Shown here in pieces: positions 34,463-46,077 of a DNA stretch of 64,000 nucleotides. A program made the translations under genes and the position numbers. Below the pieces are notes generated by a model. That model was not told the origin of the DNA and searched no databases. It saw only the letters and a list, made by a program, of their open reading frames with translations. The DNA comes from Furcasterigmium furcatum. Lineage: Eukaryota; Ascomycota; Sordariomycetes; Glomerellales; Plectosphaerellaceae. Numbering within the stretch: the first letter of the stretch is position 1; each line of letters begins with the position of its first letter. Location: the NCBI GenBank assembly GCA_001599815.1, contig BCIA01000002.1:5491626-5555625 (forward strand), in the 5' to 3' direction.

Positions 34463-35533
34463 CTACATCGGTGCCCACAGCATCTCCAGCCAGGCCCGGA
34501 AGGATGTCGGCGTGAAGCTGACCATCTCGTTCCTCGAGACGACGTCGTTCAGATTCGTCAGGCGAAAGTCGTAGCGGCCGTCCGCCGTGGCCTTCAGTCG
34601 CTGTACGTACCACCACTCCGCCCAGTCCTGGGCCGCTTCTGCTCGCGCGAGGTCCCGATCCAGCTGGTTATACCGTCGCGTGCGGAGGTTGAAGCCAACT
34701 AGAGGCGGGAAACTCGGAGATTAGCATCGATAAATCATGGCAGAAGATACAGGGCGCGACCTACCTCCCCGGACATTGCTACACGTCGCGAAGATGTCCC
34801 GGACCGAGAGCCGGTCTCCTCGCATCTTGAACTCCCGGGGCCACGTCTCGACCCCGAGCTCGATGGCCGCGGCGACAAACCGCGCCACATCATCTACCGC
34901 CGTCATGCTCACGTGCGCCGTGCGTCCGCCGGAGCTCGTCTCGACAATGTCAGCCATCGCCTCGCCGACGTCGACAAGGTAGTCGCCCTGGTTCGAGATG
35001 GTCATCGAAGACCCCATGCCGTACGCCCCGAGCCCGCCGGGGGCGAATCTCTCGTAGAAGATCCCGCAGCTGAACACCGTCCACTGCATCGGGCGGCTGG
35101 CCGACGAATACTGTCGCAGCAGGGCAAGGGCCTCCGACGAGCCATAGTCGAGGGGGTCGTTGTTGTTCGGGCGGTGGGAGAGGCCGCCCTCGAATTCCGC
35201 CGGCACGAAGTGCCTCACGCCGGCTCTCCGAGCCGCGTTGATCAGGTTGATCTGTTCGGGCCCTCGGTAGGTAGAGATGACAAGGTCTACGCCTTGCAGA
35301 GCGAATCGTAGCCCGTTGGGCTCGTCGTAGTCCACAACGACAACCTGGCAGTCGTGCTGCTCTTCGAGGTCGGGGCGGGGCTATGAAGATGTCAGCGAGC
35401 TTCCGAATGATGCCAGATAAATATATACACCTACCGTTCTTGAGAGGACTATGACGGGGTTTGAGGTTTGGGATATATGGTGTGTGAAGAGCCCGGCCAG
35501 CGTTCCTCCGCCGGCTATGGCAACTCTCATCAT
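34463..35533 (-). CDS. NmrA-like / isoflavone-reductase-like NAD(P) oxidoreductase
   Basis: Three exons on the minus strand: 35435-35533, 34765-35380 and 34463-34698, with introns of 54 and 66 bp (GTAGGT donors, TAG acceptors). The protein is 316 aa. Exon 1 supplies the Rossmann start MMRVAIAGGGTLAGLF and the second strand PVIVLSRT. Exon 2 holds QGVDLVISTYRGPEQINLI, the NmrA/PCBER hallmark ARRAGVRHFVPAEFEGGL, and TVFSCGIFYERFAPGG. The family is atypical short-chain dehydrogenases, either redox-sensing regulators such as NmrA or reductases of aromatic metabolites. The Gly pattern GGGTLAG deviates slightly from GxxGxxG but is common here. The substrate is unknown. The last exon ends in a Trp-rich helix (AWLEMLWAPM), typical of this fungal subgroup. 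Confidence 0.88.
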
Positions 35534-38037
35534 CACTGAAGAGAGGCAGTCTGATGGGCTTAATCCGTAGGATCTGGTTCAACTAAGACGTACTAGAAGC
35601 GACGACTGATGATGCCCTCATTGAGGAGAAGCCGGTATGGAGGGCCGTTTCTGCTTTTGAGTCTTCGCAACAGACAGGCGGCATGGCTTTCTCGTTGTTT
35701 CTAGACGAGGCATGCGAAGCATCTTCAGCGCCCACACCACCACCTTGCAGAACCAGAGTTGACTCAGTGCAGTCCTCGTCGTTCACTGGTTCCGATGAGA
35801 TAAGGCAACCATGGTCATCCGTCGGCGAACCGGGTGTTGCAGCCAATGTGAGCGGTTCGTGTAGTTGTCAAGCCAGAGGAACGGTTATTAGTAAGGATTG
35901 GACATGTAAGTCTCGAAGTGCAAAATGTACTCGACGTTGTGCCCCTGGATTTGTATTATGAACAAGGCACCATGAGCTCATACGCCCCGCAGGCGACCCA
36001 TATCCGGCTGTTCTGGAGCCAAGGGACGGAAACAACCCTGGTTGACGACGTCCGTCCAGAGCCTTATTAGGCACTGGCTGACCTGCAGGGTCTGGCCTGG
36101 TTCTCTGGGGCCAGCGATTGGCACGCCACCAACCCCTGCTCATCTCATGCCGTGAAAGGTCTCCCATGTTGACGTGCCGGTATCCCTCGCGGCGGCCATT
36201 TGCAAGTGATGGGAACCATGATGAGGTATGCTTCAGCCAGAGCCGGTAGGTGCGCCCGCACTCGCGAACGGGCTCAGGAGAGGGAGCCGAAGTGGTGTAC
36301 CCAGAGATTACTACGGCCATCGCATGCTGCCCGCCGTTAGATCGTACTCGTCGTTCTGTCGAGTCGGACCTGCCCGCGATGTGCGTCAGTGACAGACGTG
36401 CTCCGGGTGGCCGTACCCGCAGAGCCGGATGCCACTGCAGCCAGTCGATAGACTCGGGACATGTTGCGGCATTTCTTAGTCACCGTGTGACGACGGCCCA
36501 AGCTGCGAACGAGGTCAAAATCGCACGTCAAGGTTGTCGATGTGTGGGTTCTACCGCTGCCGGCTGTACCAAGATCGTCCATCAGGAAGAGGAGTACCCA
36601 GGCAGACGCTCCGAACTTTCTCTGTTTGATCTCGGTGAACGGATGGACGTTAGTCTTGCCCAGCTTCCAAGCAAGCCTCTTTGGATTGATTGGTTCCCGT
36701 CCAGCACCTGAAAGACGGATCAATGTCGGTAGATGCGCCGGGGGCTAGGGGCAGATGTTGTCATGCTGCAGGAAGAACTTGGCCAGAAGCGGGCGGAGGG
36801 GTGTTGATCAAGGAGACGAAGGACACTGGTCCAAGGTGACAGGTGACGATGACTCTGAAGTCATATGAGGTGGTGATGGCGGCGTTGAATGCTACCTAAA
36901 GGAGCGATACGACCTGAAGCAGACCGCGAGCCGTCTAGCCCAGTTGCTTTGAACGAAGCGAAAAAAAGGAGGACAATTCGGGGAATGAACGAATCAACAA
37001 GTCGCGTGGGGGAGAGGCCAAGGCATGAATTCTGAATTCCGGGTAGCCTGCTTCTTGGGCTGGGGCGGCGCTTGGGGGCCATTTCAGCGTGGAGGTCGAG
37101 GGCAGCGTCGGTATTGGACAGCCTTACAGGGCTTAGGCTGACGGCGAAATATTGGCTTTTCGAGGGAAGCCAATGCCCGTCCAAAGATGGATGGCTGCTG
37201 GAATGGTGGTCATCTGTCAACGGCAGATGCTTCGGGGGTCCTCACGGCATGACGTGGTGGGAGGGCGGCCGTTGCCTTCCTCGCTTTCCATGTCTTCCAC
37301 GCCTTCCATGGTGGAGGGGACTTTGTTGGTGTTGGGGAGAACACAGCCTGCTTCTCGCTTCTCTCTTGTCCGAGAATCTCGCCGACAACTGGTGATGGTT
37401 GTCGATAGCTCCATGTGGTGCAATTTCCTTCGGACTTGACCGACGTTGATCGGAAAGCGGGCGGTCTCCATCGGGTCTGTCACCCCGGCCATGGGGAGGG
37501 GTCTCCCACTGCAGTGCAGAGGTCAGTTCCGACAATCGTCGGTCACGAGCTGGAGGTTGGAGCCTGCGCGGTCTCGCCCGATGGGCACAAGGCTCGACTC
37601 CAGCGCGTCTGCGTTGCAACATCGTCAACAAACGAAGCTGCGCGAGAAGCTGCCGGGGCTTGCATGCATGCCAGTCGTGGTATTAAGAGAGCGGCAGGTT
37701 TCCGTCTTTGCATGGATGCAACATGGTTCGACAGGGGGTGGATGAGGATAGGATGGACGGACTGATTTATACACCCGAAGCTCCACTTTCCTTCAACGGT
37801 CGTAGCGTGATCTCATCGGCGAAGCTGACCGTGCCTCACCGAGATCGATCTCGGTGGGGCCTCCGGAAAAACGTGACACCGGCCCTTATCGGCTATCGCG
37901 GGCTGGAACTTTTGCCCCAATTCTGCCATCCCACACGAATTTTCTCGCGGATCCTCGTTCAGCAACCTCGCAACACCATCACCACACCGACCAAGACGCA
38001 GGATCAAACTTCTTTGCGTTCTCAATCAACAGTCAAA
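35534..38037. promoter_or_regulatory. 2.5-kb divergent intergenic region (NmrA-like / eL22)
   Basis: No open frame here looks like a gene; the longest (about 150 codons, minus, 35868-36320) has random composition. The right part contains the eL22 promoter, with a 20-bp perfect palindrome about 180 bp before the start codon. The pyrimidine-rich leader just before 38038 fits a ribosomal-protein gene. Confidence 0.5.
37837..37856. promoter_or_regulatory. 20-bp perfect palindrome upstream of eL22
   Basis: CACCGAGATCGATCTCGGTG equals its own reverse complement. Flanking bases extend the symmetry to 28 bp with one mismatched pair. It lies about 180 bp before the eL22 start codon. It could be a dimeric transcription-factor site or a hairpin; no factor is assigned. 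Confidence 0.4.
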
Positions 38038-38568
38038 ATGGCTCCCCAGACAGTATGTACATGACACCGCTTTGCTGCTGGCCCAGTCCCGGCGACGGGA
38101 TCATGGCGTGAAGCAGTAGGCTAAGTCATTCTCTTCCACAGGCGACCAAGAAGGGCGGCAAGGCCCAGAAGACCACTAAGAAGTTCATCATCAACGCTTC
38201 TCAGCCCGCCAACGACAAGGTCTTCGACGTCGCCGCCTTCGAGAAGTTCCTCCAGGACCGCATCAAGGTCGATGGCCGCGTCAACAACCTTGGCGACAAC
38301 ATCACCATCTCCTCCACCGCCGATGGCAAGGTTGAGGTCGTCTCCCACAACGAGCTGTCCGGCCGCTACCTGAAGTACCTGTACGTTACGCCGCATGCGG
38401 GCCATCGAGACTTGAGACCCGATTGCTGACCCCGCACACAGCACCAAGAAGTTCCTCAAGAAGCACCAGCTCCGTGACTGGCTCCGCGTCGTTGCTACTT
38501 CCAAGGGCGTCTACGAGCTCAAGTTCTACAACGTCGTCAACGACGAGGCCGACGAGGACGACGAGTAA
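38038..38568 (+). CDS. RPL22: 60S ribosomal protein eL22
   Basis: Three exons: a 15-base first exon (38038-38052), 38142-38380 and 38442-38568, giving 126 aa. The introns begin GTATGT and GTACGT and end ACAG. The short first exon followed by an intron just after the start codon is the common ribosomal-protein gene layout in fungi. eL22 signatures are [59 protein letters not shown] and [20 protein letters not shown], with an acidic tail DEADEDDE. It is a structural protein of the large cytosolic ribosomal subunit. Confidence 0.97.
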
Positions 38569-38841
38569 ACGCGCCCCTAGCGTTACTCTCCCCGCGCTTC
38601 GCGATACCTCGGGTCATGATTTATGGTCGCATGGGTTCGGCGTAGGACGGCTATGGTTTGGCAGCATAGGAAGGAATCCAAAAGCTAGCACCCTCGTGTG
38701 CTGTTGATCTGCCAATTTGTGGCCCCTCAATTTCTCTTTCCCCGCCGTGACTCTGTGATTCTATATGATGCCGAGGAACAACGCAAACCTGCCTGCTCGT
38801 ACAAAGTGATGCTACAGAAACCGGAAACGGAAATTTCTATC

Positions 38842-39839
38842 TCATGGTAACGTCCTCATGACACCCTCAAATGCTACCAGGGCCATGGCGTTGGCCGGGA
38901 AGGCTCGGAGGAAGCACGGCAGGAAGCCGCGCCAGTATCCTCTCCAGCCGGATTCTCTCCAGACAGCGGTTGCGGCATCTCTCCATCTTGCGAACTTGCG
39001 CTCGCCATCCTTCAGCCCGCCTCCCAGCGGATCAGTCATGATGCGCTGCTTCACGACGTCCGAGGGGTAGCTCGTCAGCCAGAAGACCTGCGCGCTGAGA
39101 CCACCGGCCCAGAAGTTGACCGCCGGCGCGCTCAGTGACGTCTGTTCCCTCAGCACCCTCGACAGGACATCGTAGCTTCCCCACCAACAGAAGAAGAACC
39201 CGCGGAAGAGCAGAGTTGCCCCCAGCCCGTGATACACGCCTTTCAGGCCGTGAGTCTTGTAGATCTTGCTCACGCAGTCGATAGGCCCGCTGTAGAGGCG
39301 CTGAGACTTGTCCGCAGCGTACTGAATCTGCAGTCTGGCCTTGACATGCTCAACAGGCGCGGCGATGAAGCTGACAGTCGAGCCAGCCATGATGCCCGCG
39401 ATTCCATGTCCGTACCATGGCAACGTCGTCGTTCCGGGACTCGGTGAAGCGCCGGGCTGGAATACATCGGTGTGGAAGATGTTCTCAGAGAGGAGACGGC
39501 GGTAGACGGTCAGCGACCCGAGCATGACCGAGTCCATGAACATCCATCCGACCAGCGGAGGGCTTGCCCCCTTGTAGAGGGCCAAGGGGCCCTCATGCCG
39601 AATGGTCTGCGCCACGCACTGCAGAGGTCCGGCGAATCGTGAAGCGTCTGTTGTTTGTAGCCGTACTTTGACAGTATCGAACGGATGCCCGACTGAGAGG
39701 TGTCAGCGAAACTGAGACATGAGATTTCCTGGCGCCATGACGTACCTGTGAGTTTTGCGATTCCCGAAAACACGCCGGCGACGAAGCCCTTGTAGTTCTT
39801 GAAGGCGGGCTTCTTCTCCTCCCTCACGTCTGCGGCCAT
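38842..39839 (-). CDS. Mitochondrial carrier family (SLC25) protein
   Basis: Two exons: 39746-39839 and 38842-39692, separated by a 53-bp intron (GTACGT...CTCAG), giving 314 aa. Three carrier repeats are visible through their PX[D/E]XX[K/R] signatures: GHPFDTVKVRLQT, AAPVEHVKARLQI and TSYPSDVVKQRIMT. The first motif is created across the intron junction, which validates the splice. Six membrane helices are expected in the inner mitochondrial membrane. The Arg/Gly/Pro-rich, amino-acid/carnitine-type pattern (GVYHGLGATLLFRGFFFCWW) suggests the carnitine/ornithine/Ymc branch, but the substrate cannot be assigned. Confidence 0.92.
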
Positions 39840-40397
39840 CTTGTGGTGGTTGTGAGTCCAGCTTCGGTCAGTGTAAACCGGCTGAGTCCAAGTTGGTTTG
39901 GCCGAGGTTGGGAGGGTGAAGGGTCTGTTTCTCGACGCCCACCTCGCACAAGACCCCGCACTTCGCAGCTCACGGTACACCCGAGAATCCGGGTCGTAAA
40001 TGAAGCGGGAAAGCGACCAGAATTTTGAATGATCAAGATGAGCCTTCCCAGTTCAATGTGACTTTGGTTGCTAAGCTTGCTTGAAGAAGCTGCCGAGATC
40101 GGCTACGAGACTGCTCCACATATTCCATTGTCATGGATACATACATATCCAAGGGGTCTAGAAAAAGATGGCCGCCCTCAGCACGACGACGTCGACCAGT
40201 AGACTTCAGATCGAGGGTTAGAAAATTTACATGACCTGTCCCTTGGTTTCAGGAAGTCGACATAGGTTGTTGCGTATTGGGAGATAATTCACCGGCAACG
40301 CATGTGGACAGCAGCATGGCTGGAGAGTCTGACCGCTTGAACAGATCCAAGAGTAAGGGGTATCATTTATTTTTTATCCTCATCAACATGACTCGCC
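39840..40397. other. Tandem intergenic region (IMP3 3' end / carrier promoter)
   Basis: These 558 bp hold the carrier's promoter and the IMP3 terminator on the minus strand. An A/T-rich tract near 40366-40378 may belong to the IMP3 3' UTR. No coding potential was seen. Confidence 0.5.
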
Positions 40398-41066
40398 CTA
40401 GAGAAGCTCAAAGTCGTCCAGCTTGTCCCGGTACTTCATGATGTCCCTCTTGATCTTGCTGCCTGGCGCCCATGTGACGAGATCCTCCATGTTCCTCGTC
40501 ACGAAGAAAGCAGGATCGGTCACCACCTCGACACCGACACGGATATGGCCCTGCTCCACCCATTTTGTAGCCGCCGTGACGTTCTCCGCCATGTGTAGCC
40601 TCGTCAGAACGACGGGGAGGCGCCGCCTGGCGAACGCCGAGACCGTGGCGCCGTGCTCGACGGCGCTGAGCTTGGATGTCGTGGACAGGATGCCCATGTC
40701 GTAGAGCTTGTCGAGCAAAAGCTTCTCGTGCTTCTGGCGCACGGCGCTCTCCGGAGGGAGAAGGGAAAGACGGTGGGCGAGCTGGCGGATGTTCTGCAGG
40801 CGGTCAGTAAATCTGCGATGCTTCGTCGTCAATCGGTCGTCAGGCTCAACATACGCCGCATATCCTGTTGTACTTGTGCTGAAACAAAGAGTTAGCAGCT
40901 GTTTTCTTGAACAGATTCCTCAGGGACAACGTACATAGTCTTCCGGCTTCTGGATCATGTACCGCCTGCGAACGTCGGCATCGCGATGGCCCTTGTCTGA
41001 CTTGTACTCGATGAAGTCGGTCTTCCTGAGGAGCTTCGCCTCGTGGTGCTTCAGTCGTCTAACCAT
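40398..41066 (-). CDS. IMP3: U3 snoRNP protein Imp3
   Basis: Three exons: 40935-41066, a 24-base middle exon 40855-40878, and 40398-40793. The protein is 183 aa, the same length as yeast Imp3. Exon 1 begins [18 protein letters not shown] and includes [19 protein letters not shown]. The micro-exon encodes HKYNRICG. Exon 3 has the S4 RNA-binding domain: [44 protein letters not shown]. Imp3 helps U3 snoRNA pair with pre-rRNA in the nucleolar small-subunit processome. The micro-exon is required to rebuild the conserved [11 protein letters not shown](N/D)IR block, so the model is firm. Confidence 0.96.
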
Positions 41067-41319
41067 GATTGCGTCTGGGGGTAAAAATTGGCCAGGAAAT
41101 GGATCGTGCCGGTACTGTCCTCGTCGACGGAGGCGGAAAGTGTTGCGACGAAGAGGTTGATCGCCCAAGATCAAAAAATCCTTATCACGAAGTCGGGTGG
41201 GGCCATCCGAACCCGATAAGCGGAACATGCCGCCCTCCCAAAAATCTCCAGCGGCAACTTCAACTCCATCGCGTGCCTCAGCCATCCATCACCAGATCAC
41301 GCCAGCAATCCAATTCAAC
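41067..41319. promoter_or_regulatory. Short bidirectional promoter (IMP3 / bS18m)
   Basis: Only 253 bp separates the divergent start codons of a nucleolar ribosome-assembly gene and a mitoribosomal gene. The two promoters must overlap. No motif could be named with confidence. Confidence 0.6.
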
Positions 41320-42142
41320 ATGCCCAGGTTACCGACGCTCGGCTGCATAGCCGCGGCACCGGCAAGCTTCATCAGCCGGATCGCTCGACCTTTCTCGACC
41401 ACACCGGCTGTCTTCCGTACGTTCCATAAGCATCAGCTCTTGCGGTCGCCCACATCTCCAAGACCGAACGTTGGCATCCCTAACCTCTCGTAATAGAAGC
41501 GAAAGACGAGTCCTCCTTCTTCCTCAACCTTGACAAAGAAAAGAGCCCCAGGGCTCACGGCGCCGACCGCGTCCGATCCCTGATCGGCGGCCGGGACAAG
41601 GTGCAAGCCCGCTCCGAGGCGCAGGCAGTCCGCCAGCGCGCGGAGGCCCAGGCGATGCGCGATCGCAAGGTCAGCGAGGACTACATGAAGCAGATGGCGC
41701 GCAGGTGGAATGCCGGCGAGGTCTACGCCCCGCGCGACCTGAACCCCATCGTCATGCGGAAGCACAAGAGGTGGACTGGCGCGGACGAAGATCTCGCGGA
41801 CAAGTTGGACCTGAACCCCCTGGACCTGTACAAGGTACGCCGAAAACCCCATTTCTTCTCCCTCTCGAATCTTCGCCGGTATCTGGTCACAATCGGACCG
41901 CCTCGGAGGGTGCAGTGGATTCTTGAGAGCTAACAGTGCCCACCCAGAACTTCTCCATGATCGCCCAGTACACGACCCGCGCCGGTTTCATCAAGCATTC
42001 GAGCGAGACCGGCCTGCGCGCAAAGAACCAGAGGAAGATGGCGAAAGCTATCAGGCGAATGATCGGAATGGGAATGTACCCTAGCGTCCACCACCATCCC
42101 GAGATCATCCTCAAGCGGTCGGGCAGTAACAGGGACTACTGA
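41320..42142 (+). CDS. Mitochondrial ribosomal protein bS18m (Rsm18-like)
   Basis: Three exons: 41320-41416, 41497-41834 and 41948-42142, giving 209 aa. Exon 1 encodes a basic, Ser/Ala-rich mitochondrial presequence ending RIARPFSTTPAVF. The C-terminal exon carries the bacterial S18 core: MIAQYTTRAGFIKHSSETGL, then RNQRKMAKAIRRMIGMGMYP-like residues (here AKNQRKMAKAIRRMIGMGMY). The middle is a fungal extension rich in charged helices, including YAPRDLNPIVMRKHKRW and DLNPLDLYK. It is part of the small mitoribosomal subunit. It is convergent with the next gene, 158 bp away. Confidence 0.93.
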
Positions 42143-42300
42143 GGAGCGGGCTCTTGCGGTGTCTCCTGGGAGATTGGCTGTTGGGTGGCGTAGCACGACC
42201 GTGCTGTGTGAACATTGTACAATATCTACATGGCGTCTCTGGCCACTACTACATGTACCTTTGTAACGGTAGCTCTTCTTTGAAACAAATACTGTACAAA

Positions 42301-44756
42301 TCATGCCTTCAGTTCTCGCGGCAGCTTGTATTTGATCAAGCCGTTGGCAGAGCGATAGAACCGCTTCTTCTTCACCTGTGCCCATAGCTGAGGGTATGTC
42401 TCGTCTGCCCACTCGGCAAAGCGCCGTTGCAGACCTTGCCCCGGCAAGGCGTTGTGTGCGACTCCTAGGCTGTGGCGGCAGTCAGTACATGGTCAACATC
42501 CACGAGAAGCGCGGTCGAAACTCACATCAACATGTCAGGACCAAACCCGCAGCTCTGCTGCATGGTCTTGATCGCGTCCTGGACCGCCTGCACGTTTCCG
42601 TTGCCGGCGAGGCCTCCTGCGTAGGCGGCGAACACGGAAGGCGGGACATCGATTTCCAGCATCTCGATCCGCTTCCAGATTTCCTTGGCTCGTTTGTCGC
42701 CGAACGGCAACCTCTCGCATACCGAGAAGACGATTTCCAGACTGTTGTAGGACGGTCCTTCGGCGGAATGAATAATATCGTTCCAGAAGTCGAGTGCTCT
42801 CGACGGCTGATCGCAGGCCGCATAGGCGAGCATCAGAGCGTTATACAGCTTGGTGCTGGGCTGCATTCTCAGGTCCATTTTGAGCATGTTATGGACGAGT
42901 GCCAGGTTTTCCTCGGAATCCGAGTCTGCGCATTGCCCTAATCCCTCAAAGCATTGGATGTAGACTTCAGGCGTGGGCTGAAAGTCCCTGTTGACGTGCT
43001 GGCGCATGTGGCCGAAGACATGGATGGCCATGTCCGGCCTCTTCCTGTCGAAGAACGTCTGCATCAGCTTGACGCGGTCTTCCACCGCCGTCTCGAGGAA
43101 GAATTGGCGGAGGATTGAGTAGGCGTCCCAGACTCGGGCGGTACTGTTGTTTGGATCCAAGCAGTACGAGATGAAGGCCTCTCGTACCGATTGGCGCTGG
43201 TCTATGCTGTGCTGGAAGATGTTGAGAGAAAGGGTATCGATGACGTCGAACTGCTGGTCGTGCTTGAGGAAGACGGTGCACAGCATGACGACGGTGTTGG
43301 GATCGAGGGTCACGACGCGCTGCTCGAGCGTGGTCATGATGTCGCGAATAGCCTTGAAATCCGGCTTCGGAACGTCGCAAAGAGCCTGCAGGTACTTGTT
43401 CATGGCGGGCAGATCCTCCTCACCCTCGAGGGTTTGGTGGGTGAGCGACCGGTACGCATCCTTGGCGGCGGAGAGATCTTTTGCCTTGAGCCGTGATTCC
43501 AGCTGAAGAATGTATGTGGTGGCATTTGGCACGATATCATGCTCTCGGGCGAAGGACATCAATCTCTCAGCCAGGTAGGGGTCGTTCTTGTCGACGGCCA
43601 CCTCAATGAGACCATTGAGTGTGTGAACGTCTGGGAAAACTTCCGGGTTGCCGGGGTTGTTCTGGCGGACCACCTCAAACATGTTCCTGAGATCATCCAG
43701 CCCTTTTCCGAGGCTGAGCACCGACCACTGGTAGACGACGTCCCAGTGCTCCTTGCCTGGATTCGAATCGACCAGCTGTCGGAAGATGGGCACGATCCAC
43801 TCGTTCTGGTTGTTTCTGTTGGCGAACATCAGAATCTCCTTGTATGTTTCGGGCCTGGGCAGCTTCTTGTCCGCGATACGCTTGTGGAACCACTGCTTCG
43901 TCTCATGCACCCGGTTCTGCTTGGAGTAGAAGGTCGTCATAGCTTCGTGGAATCTCGGGGTGTTCTTCAGGCCGAGGGACTTCGCCTCCGCCGCAGCATC
44001 AAGCAGATCTGCCTCGCGCCCTTCCTGGGCTAGTCCTCGCAGAACGTATATCCAAAGGGGGTCCGCCGATTCGGTCGGGAGTCCTCTGGCCTGTAGCGAA
44101 GCCCAGTGTTGGCGTAACTCGGTTCGGGCCTCGTTTGATGCGTTGTAAGACGTGAGGGCCCATAGGTAGGCTTTGAAATCATCGGATGTTGGGCTGTCGT
44201 CTGCCTCGTAACCTTCGATTGCGCCTCCGGCTTCCACTTGCTTTTTAATCTCCTCATAGATCGTCTTCGAGAACTCAAGGTGTTCAGTGGTGTCCTCTTT
44301 AGGGTTCTTGAGCAGCGCATCGCGTGCCATCCTCAGGTCTTGCAGACTCAGGCCAGGGCCCGTCTCCTCGTCCTTATTCTCGATGATGTACTTCAGGAGA
44401 TTCCGGCAATGCCGGGCCTGTGTGCTGTTGACTGCAACATTGAACCGTTCCTTGTACTTGAAGAGGTCCCTGAAGCCGTCGACGACTTCTTTGCGCGTGG
44501 GTGGTCGGACGTTGTCGAGCAAGCGATTCCGCCAGGTCAGGACGACTGTCCATCCCGGCTCGTACTCGGGCTTCCTGATGTCTCGAGGCGCCTTCTGAAA
44601 GATGCCGAAGAAGGTCCTCCGGTGTATCCTCCGTGGCGTGTAGCTCGCTATTGGGACGCATCGGGGACTCGAGGAGGCAACTAGGGGACAAGGCGGTATG
44701 CGCCCTCTCGGGACGAGGGCACGTCGGCAGACATGGCGGGCAAGATGCGCCCTCAT
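42301..44756 (-). CDS. Mitochondrial PPR-like (pentatricopeptide) protein
   Basis: Two exons: 42526-44756 and 42301-42469, intron GTGAGT...CACAG, giving 799 aa. The N-terminus is a long Arg/Ser/Pro-rich mitochondrial presequence (first about 50 residues, ending RRIHRRTFFG). The body is made of paired helices with PPR features, for example PDVHTLNGLIEVAVDKNDPY, NATTYILQLESRLKAKDLS, AAKDAYRSL and STKLYNALMLAYAACDQPSR. The terminal exon adds about 57 residues, including FAEWADETYPQLWAQVKKK, which look genuine. Fungal proteins of this type stabilise or activate translation of a mitochondrial mRNA, or are mitoribosome-associated. Which transcript is served is unknown; a Pet309/cya-5-like role is only one option. 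Without the second exon the protein would end prematurely at MLM. Confidence 0.85.
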
Positions 44757-45161
44757 GTTGTGGGAATGCTATGACGAAAAACTGCCAGATTCGCAATCAG
44801 CTACAGTCGTCTGGAGAATACGGTGTCCATTACCTATAACGCATTGCTAGGATGAGCGCATGCTTGTCTGTCACGAAAGAATACAGTGACATCGATAGCT
44901 TTTGAAGATTCTACATTGAGCTCCGCGACGGGAATTGGAGATTGCCCGCCAATGCGATTGCTGGGCCGGCACCGGTTATATGCACATCCTAGTAGCCGAG
45001 CGCTCGAGCCCCGGTAGTCGGGAGTCCCACCACAAGTCTCAGGTGAGGACCATCAGCATCTCAGACACAATGTTTTACTTAACATATACTGATGCTATCT
45101 AAGGATTCATTTCTCGCCCCTGTCTTCTAACGCACACCCATTGGTTCTAGCAATGATTCGC
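44757..45161. other. Intergenic region between two minus-strand genes
   Basis: About 400 bp, containing the PPR gene promoter and the SDR 3' flank. The T/A-rich segment at 45063-45100 may be 3' UTR/polyadenylation sequence of the SDR gene. No gene was seen. Confidence 0.5.
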
Positions 45162-46077
45162 TCAAGTGCCGCCGCCGGTGACCTTGATGACTTGGCCTGT
45201 CCACCCCGTCAGTCCTGAGATTCTCGAAATGATACTGCTGGTCAGGGCTCTTACCGTTTATCCACTGGCAATCATCATGGCAGAGGGCTGAGACTGCCTT
45301 GCCGATATCCGCAGGGACGCCGACGCGCTTCAGAGGGTTCAGATTGGCCAGACCCTTATCGATGATCTCAATGGGCATGCCCTTGTATCCGCCGGGGACG
45401 TAGTGCCACGAGTTCTCGTCGTACATGTCGGTCTTCACGCCGCCAGGAGCGATGGCGTTGACCGTCACGCCTTTCTCGCCGCAGTCGACGGCAAAAGCGC
45501 GCGTGAAGCCCTCCACGGCAGCCTTGGACCCGGCATAGAGCGCGTGGTTGTGGATGCCGCCCATGCTGGCCGCAACAGAGGATGTGAGGATGATACGTCC
45601 ACCCCGCGAGCAGTGCTTCAGGCCCTGCTGGGCGACAAAGAACTGGCCGCGGCAGTTGAGGTCGAAGATGGAGTCGAAAAGCTCCTGGGTGACCTCCGTC
45701 TCGGGGCACCAGACCTCCTTACCAGAGTTCGAGATGACAAAGTCCATGCGACCGAAGTGGGCAAGGGCGCGGTCGAAGAGATCGACGACCTCGGCAGGCT
45801 TGCTGATGTCCGCCTTGAGGGCGATGCTCTTGGAGCCAAGCTTGGCAAGTTCAGCGACGGCCTCCTCCGCGGCCCTGGCCGAAGAGCCGTAGTTGATCAC
45901 GACGTTGGCTCCGCGCTTGCCCAGCTCAAGCGCGATGCCTCTGCCGATGCCACGGCCAGCTCCGGTGACGAGGGCGACCTTGCCGGCAAAGGGGCGGGCA
46001 GGGTCATAAGCGGCTGCACCGGTCTCGTGCTGTGGAGAGGCGACAGGCAGCAAGTCTTGTGTTGCCGAGGGAGACAT
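45162..46077 (-). CDS. Short-chain dehydrogenase, hydroxynaphthalene/versicolorin reductase type
   Basis: Two exons: 45255-46077 and a 35-base terminal exon 45162-45196, with a 58-bp intron (GTAAGA...GACAG). The protein is 285 aa, matching tetra-/trihydroxynaphthalene reductases. Motifs: TGAGRGIG at 38-45 (cofactor), NSG at 117-119, and the catalytic Ser167 (LTSSVAAS), Tyr181 and Lys185 (YAGSK). Then come VNAIAPGGVKTDMYDENSWH and the end INGQVIKVTGGGT, formed across the intron. The family reduces polyhydroxynaphthalenes or anthraquinones with NADPH, as in DHN melanin or aflatoxin-type pathways. No polyketide synthase or scytalone dehydratase is in the window, so the substrate is open. A start 30 codons further upstream (46167) is possible but gives an atypical N-terminus. 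Confidence 0.9.

Noticed and set aside
45127..45254. C-terminal tail of the SDR read straight through the intron
   Set aside because: A GTAAGA donor and GACAG acceptor replace this Ser/Gln/His-rich tail with the family-typical ending INGQVIKVTGGGT.
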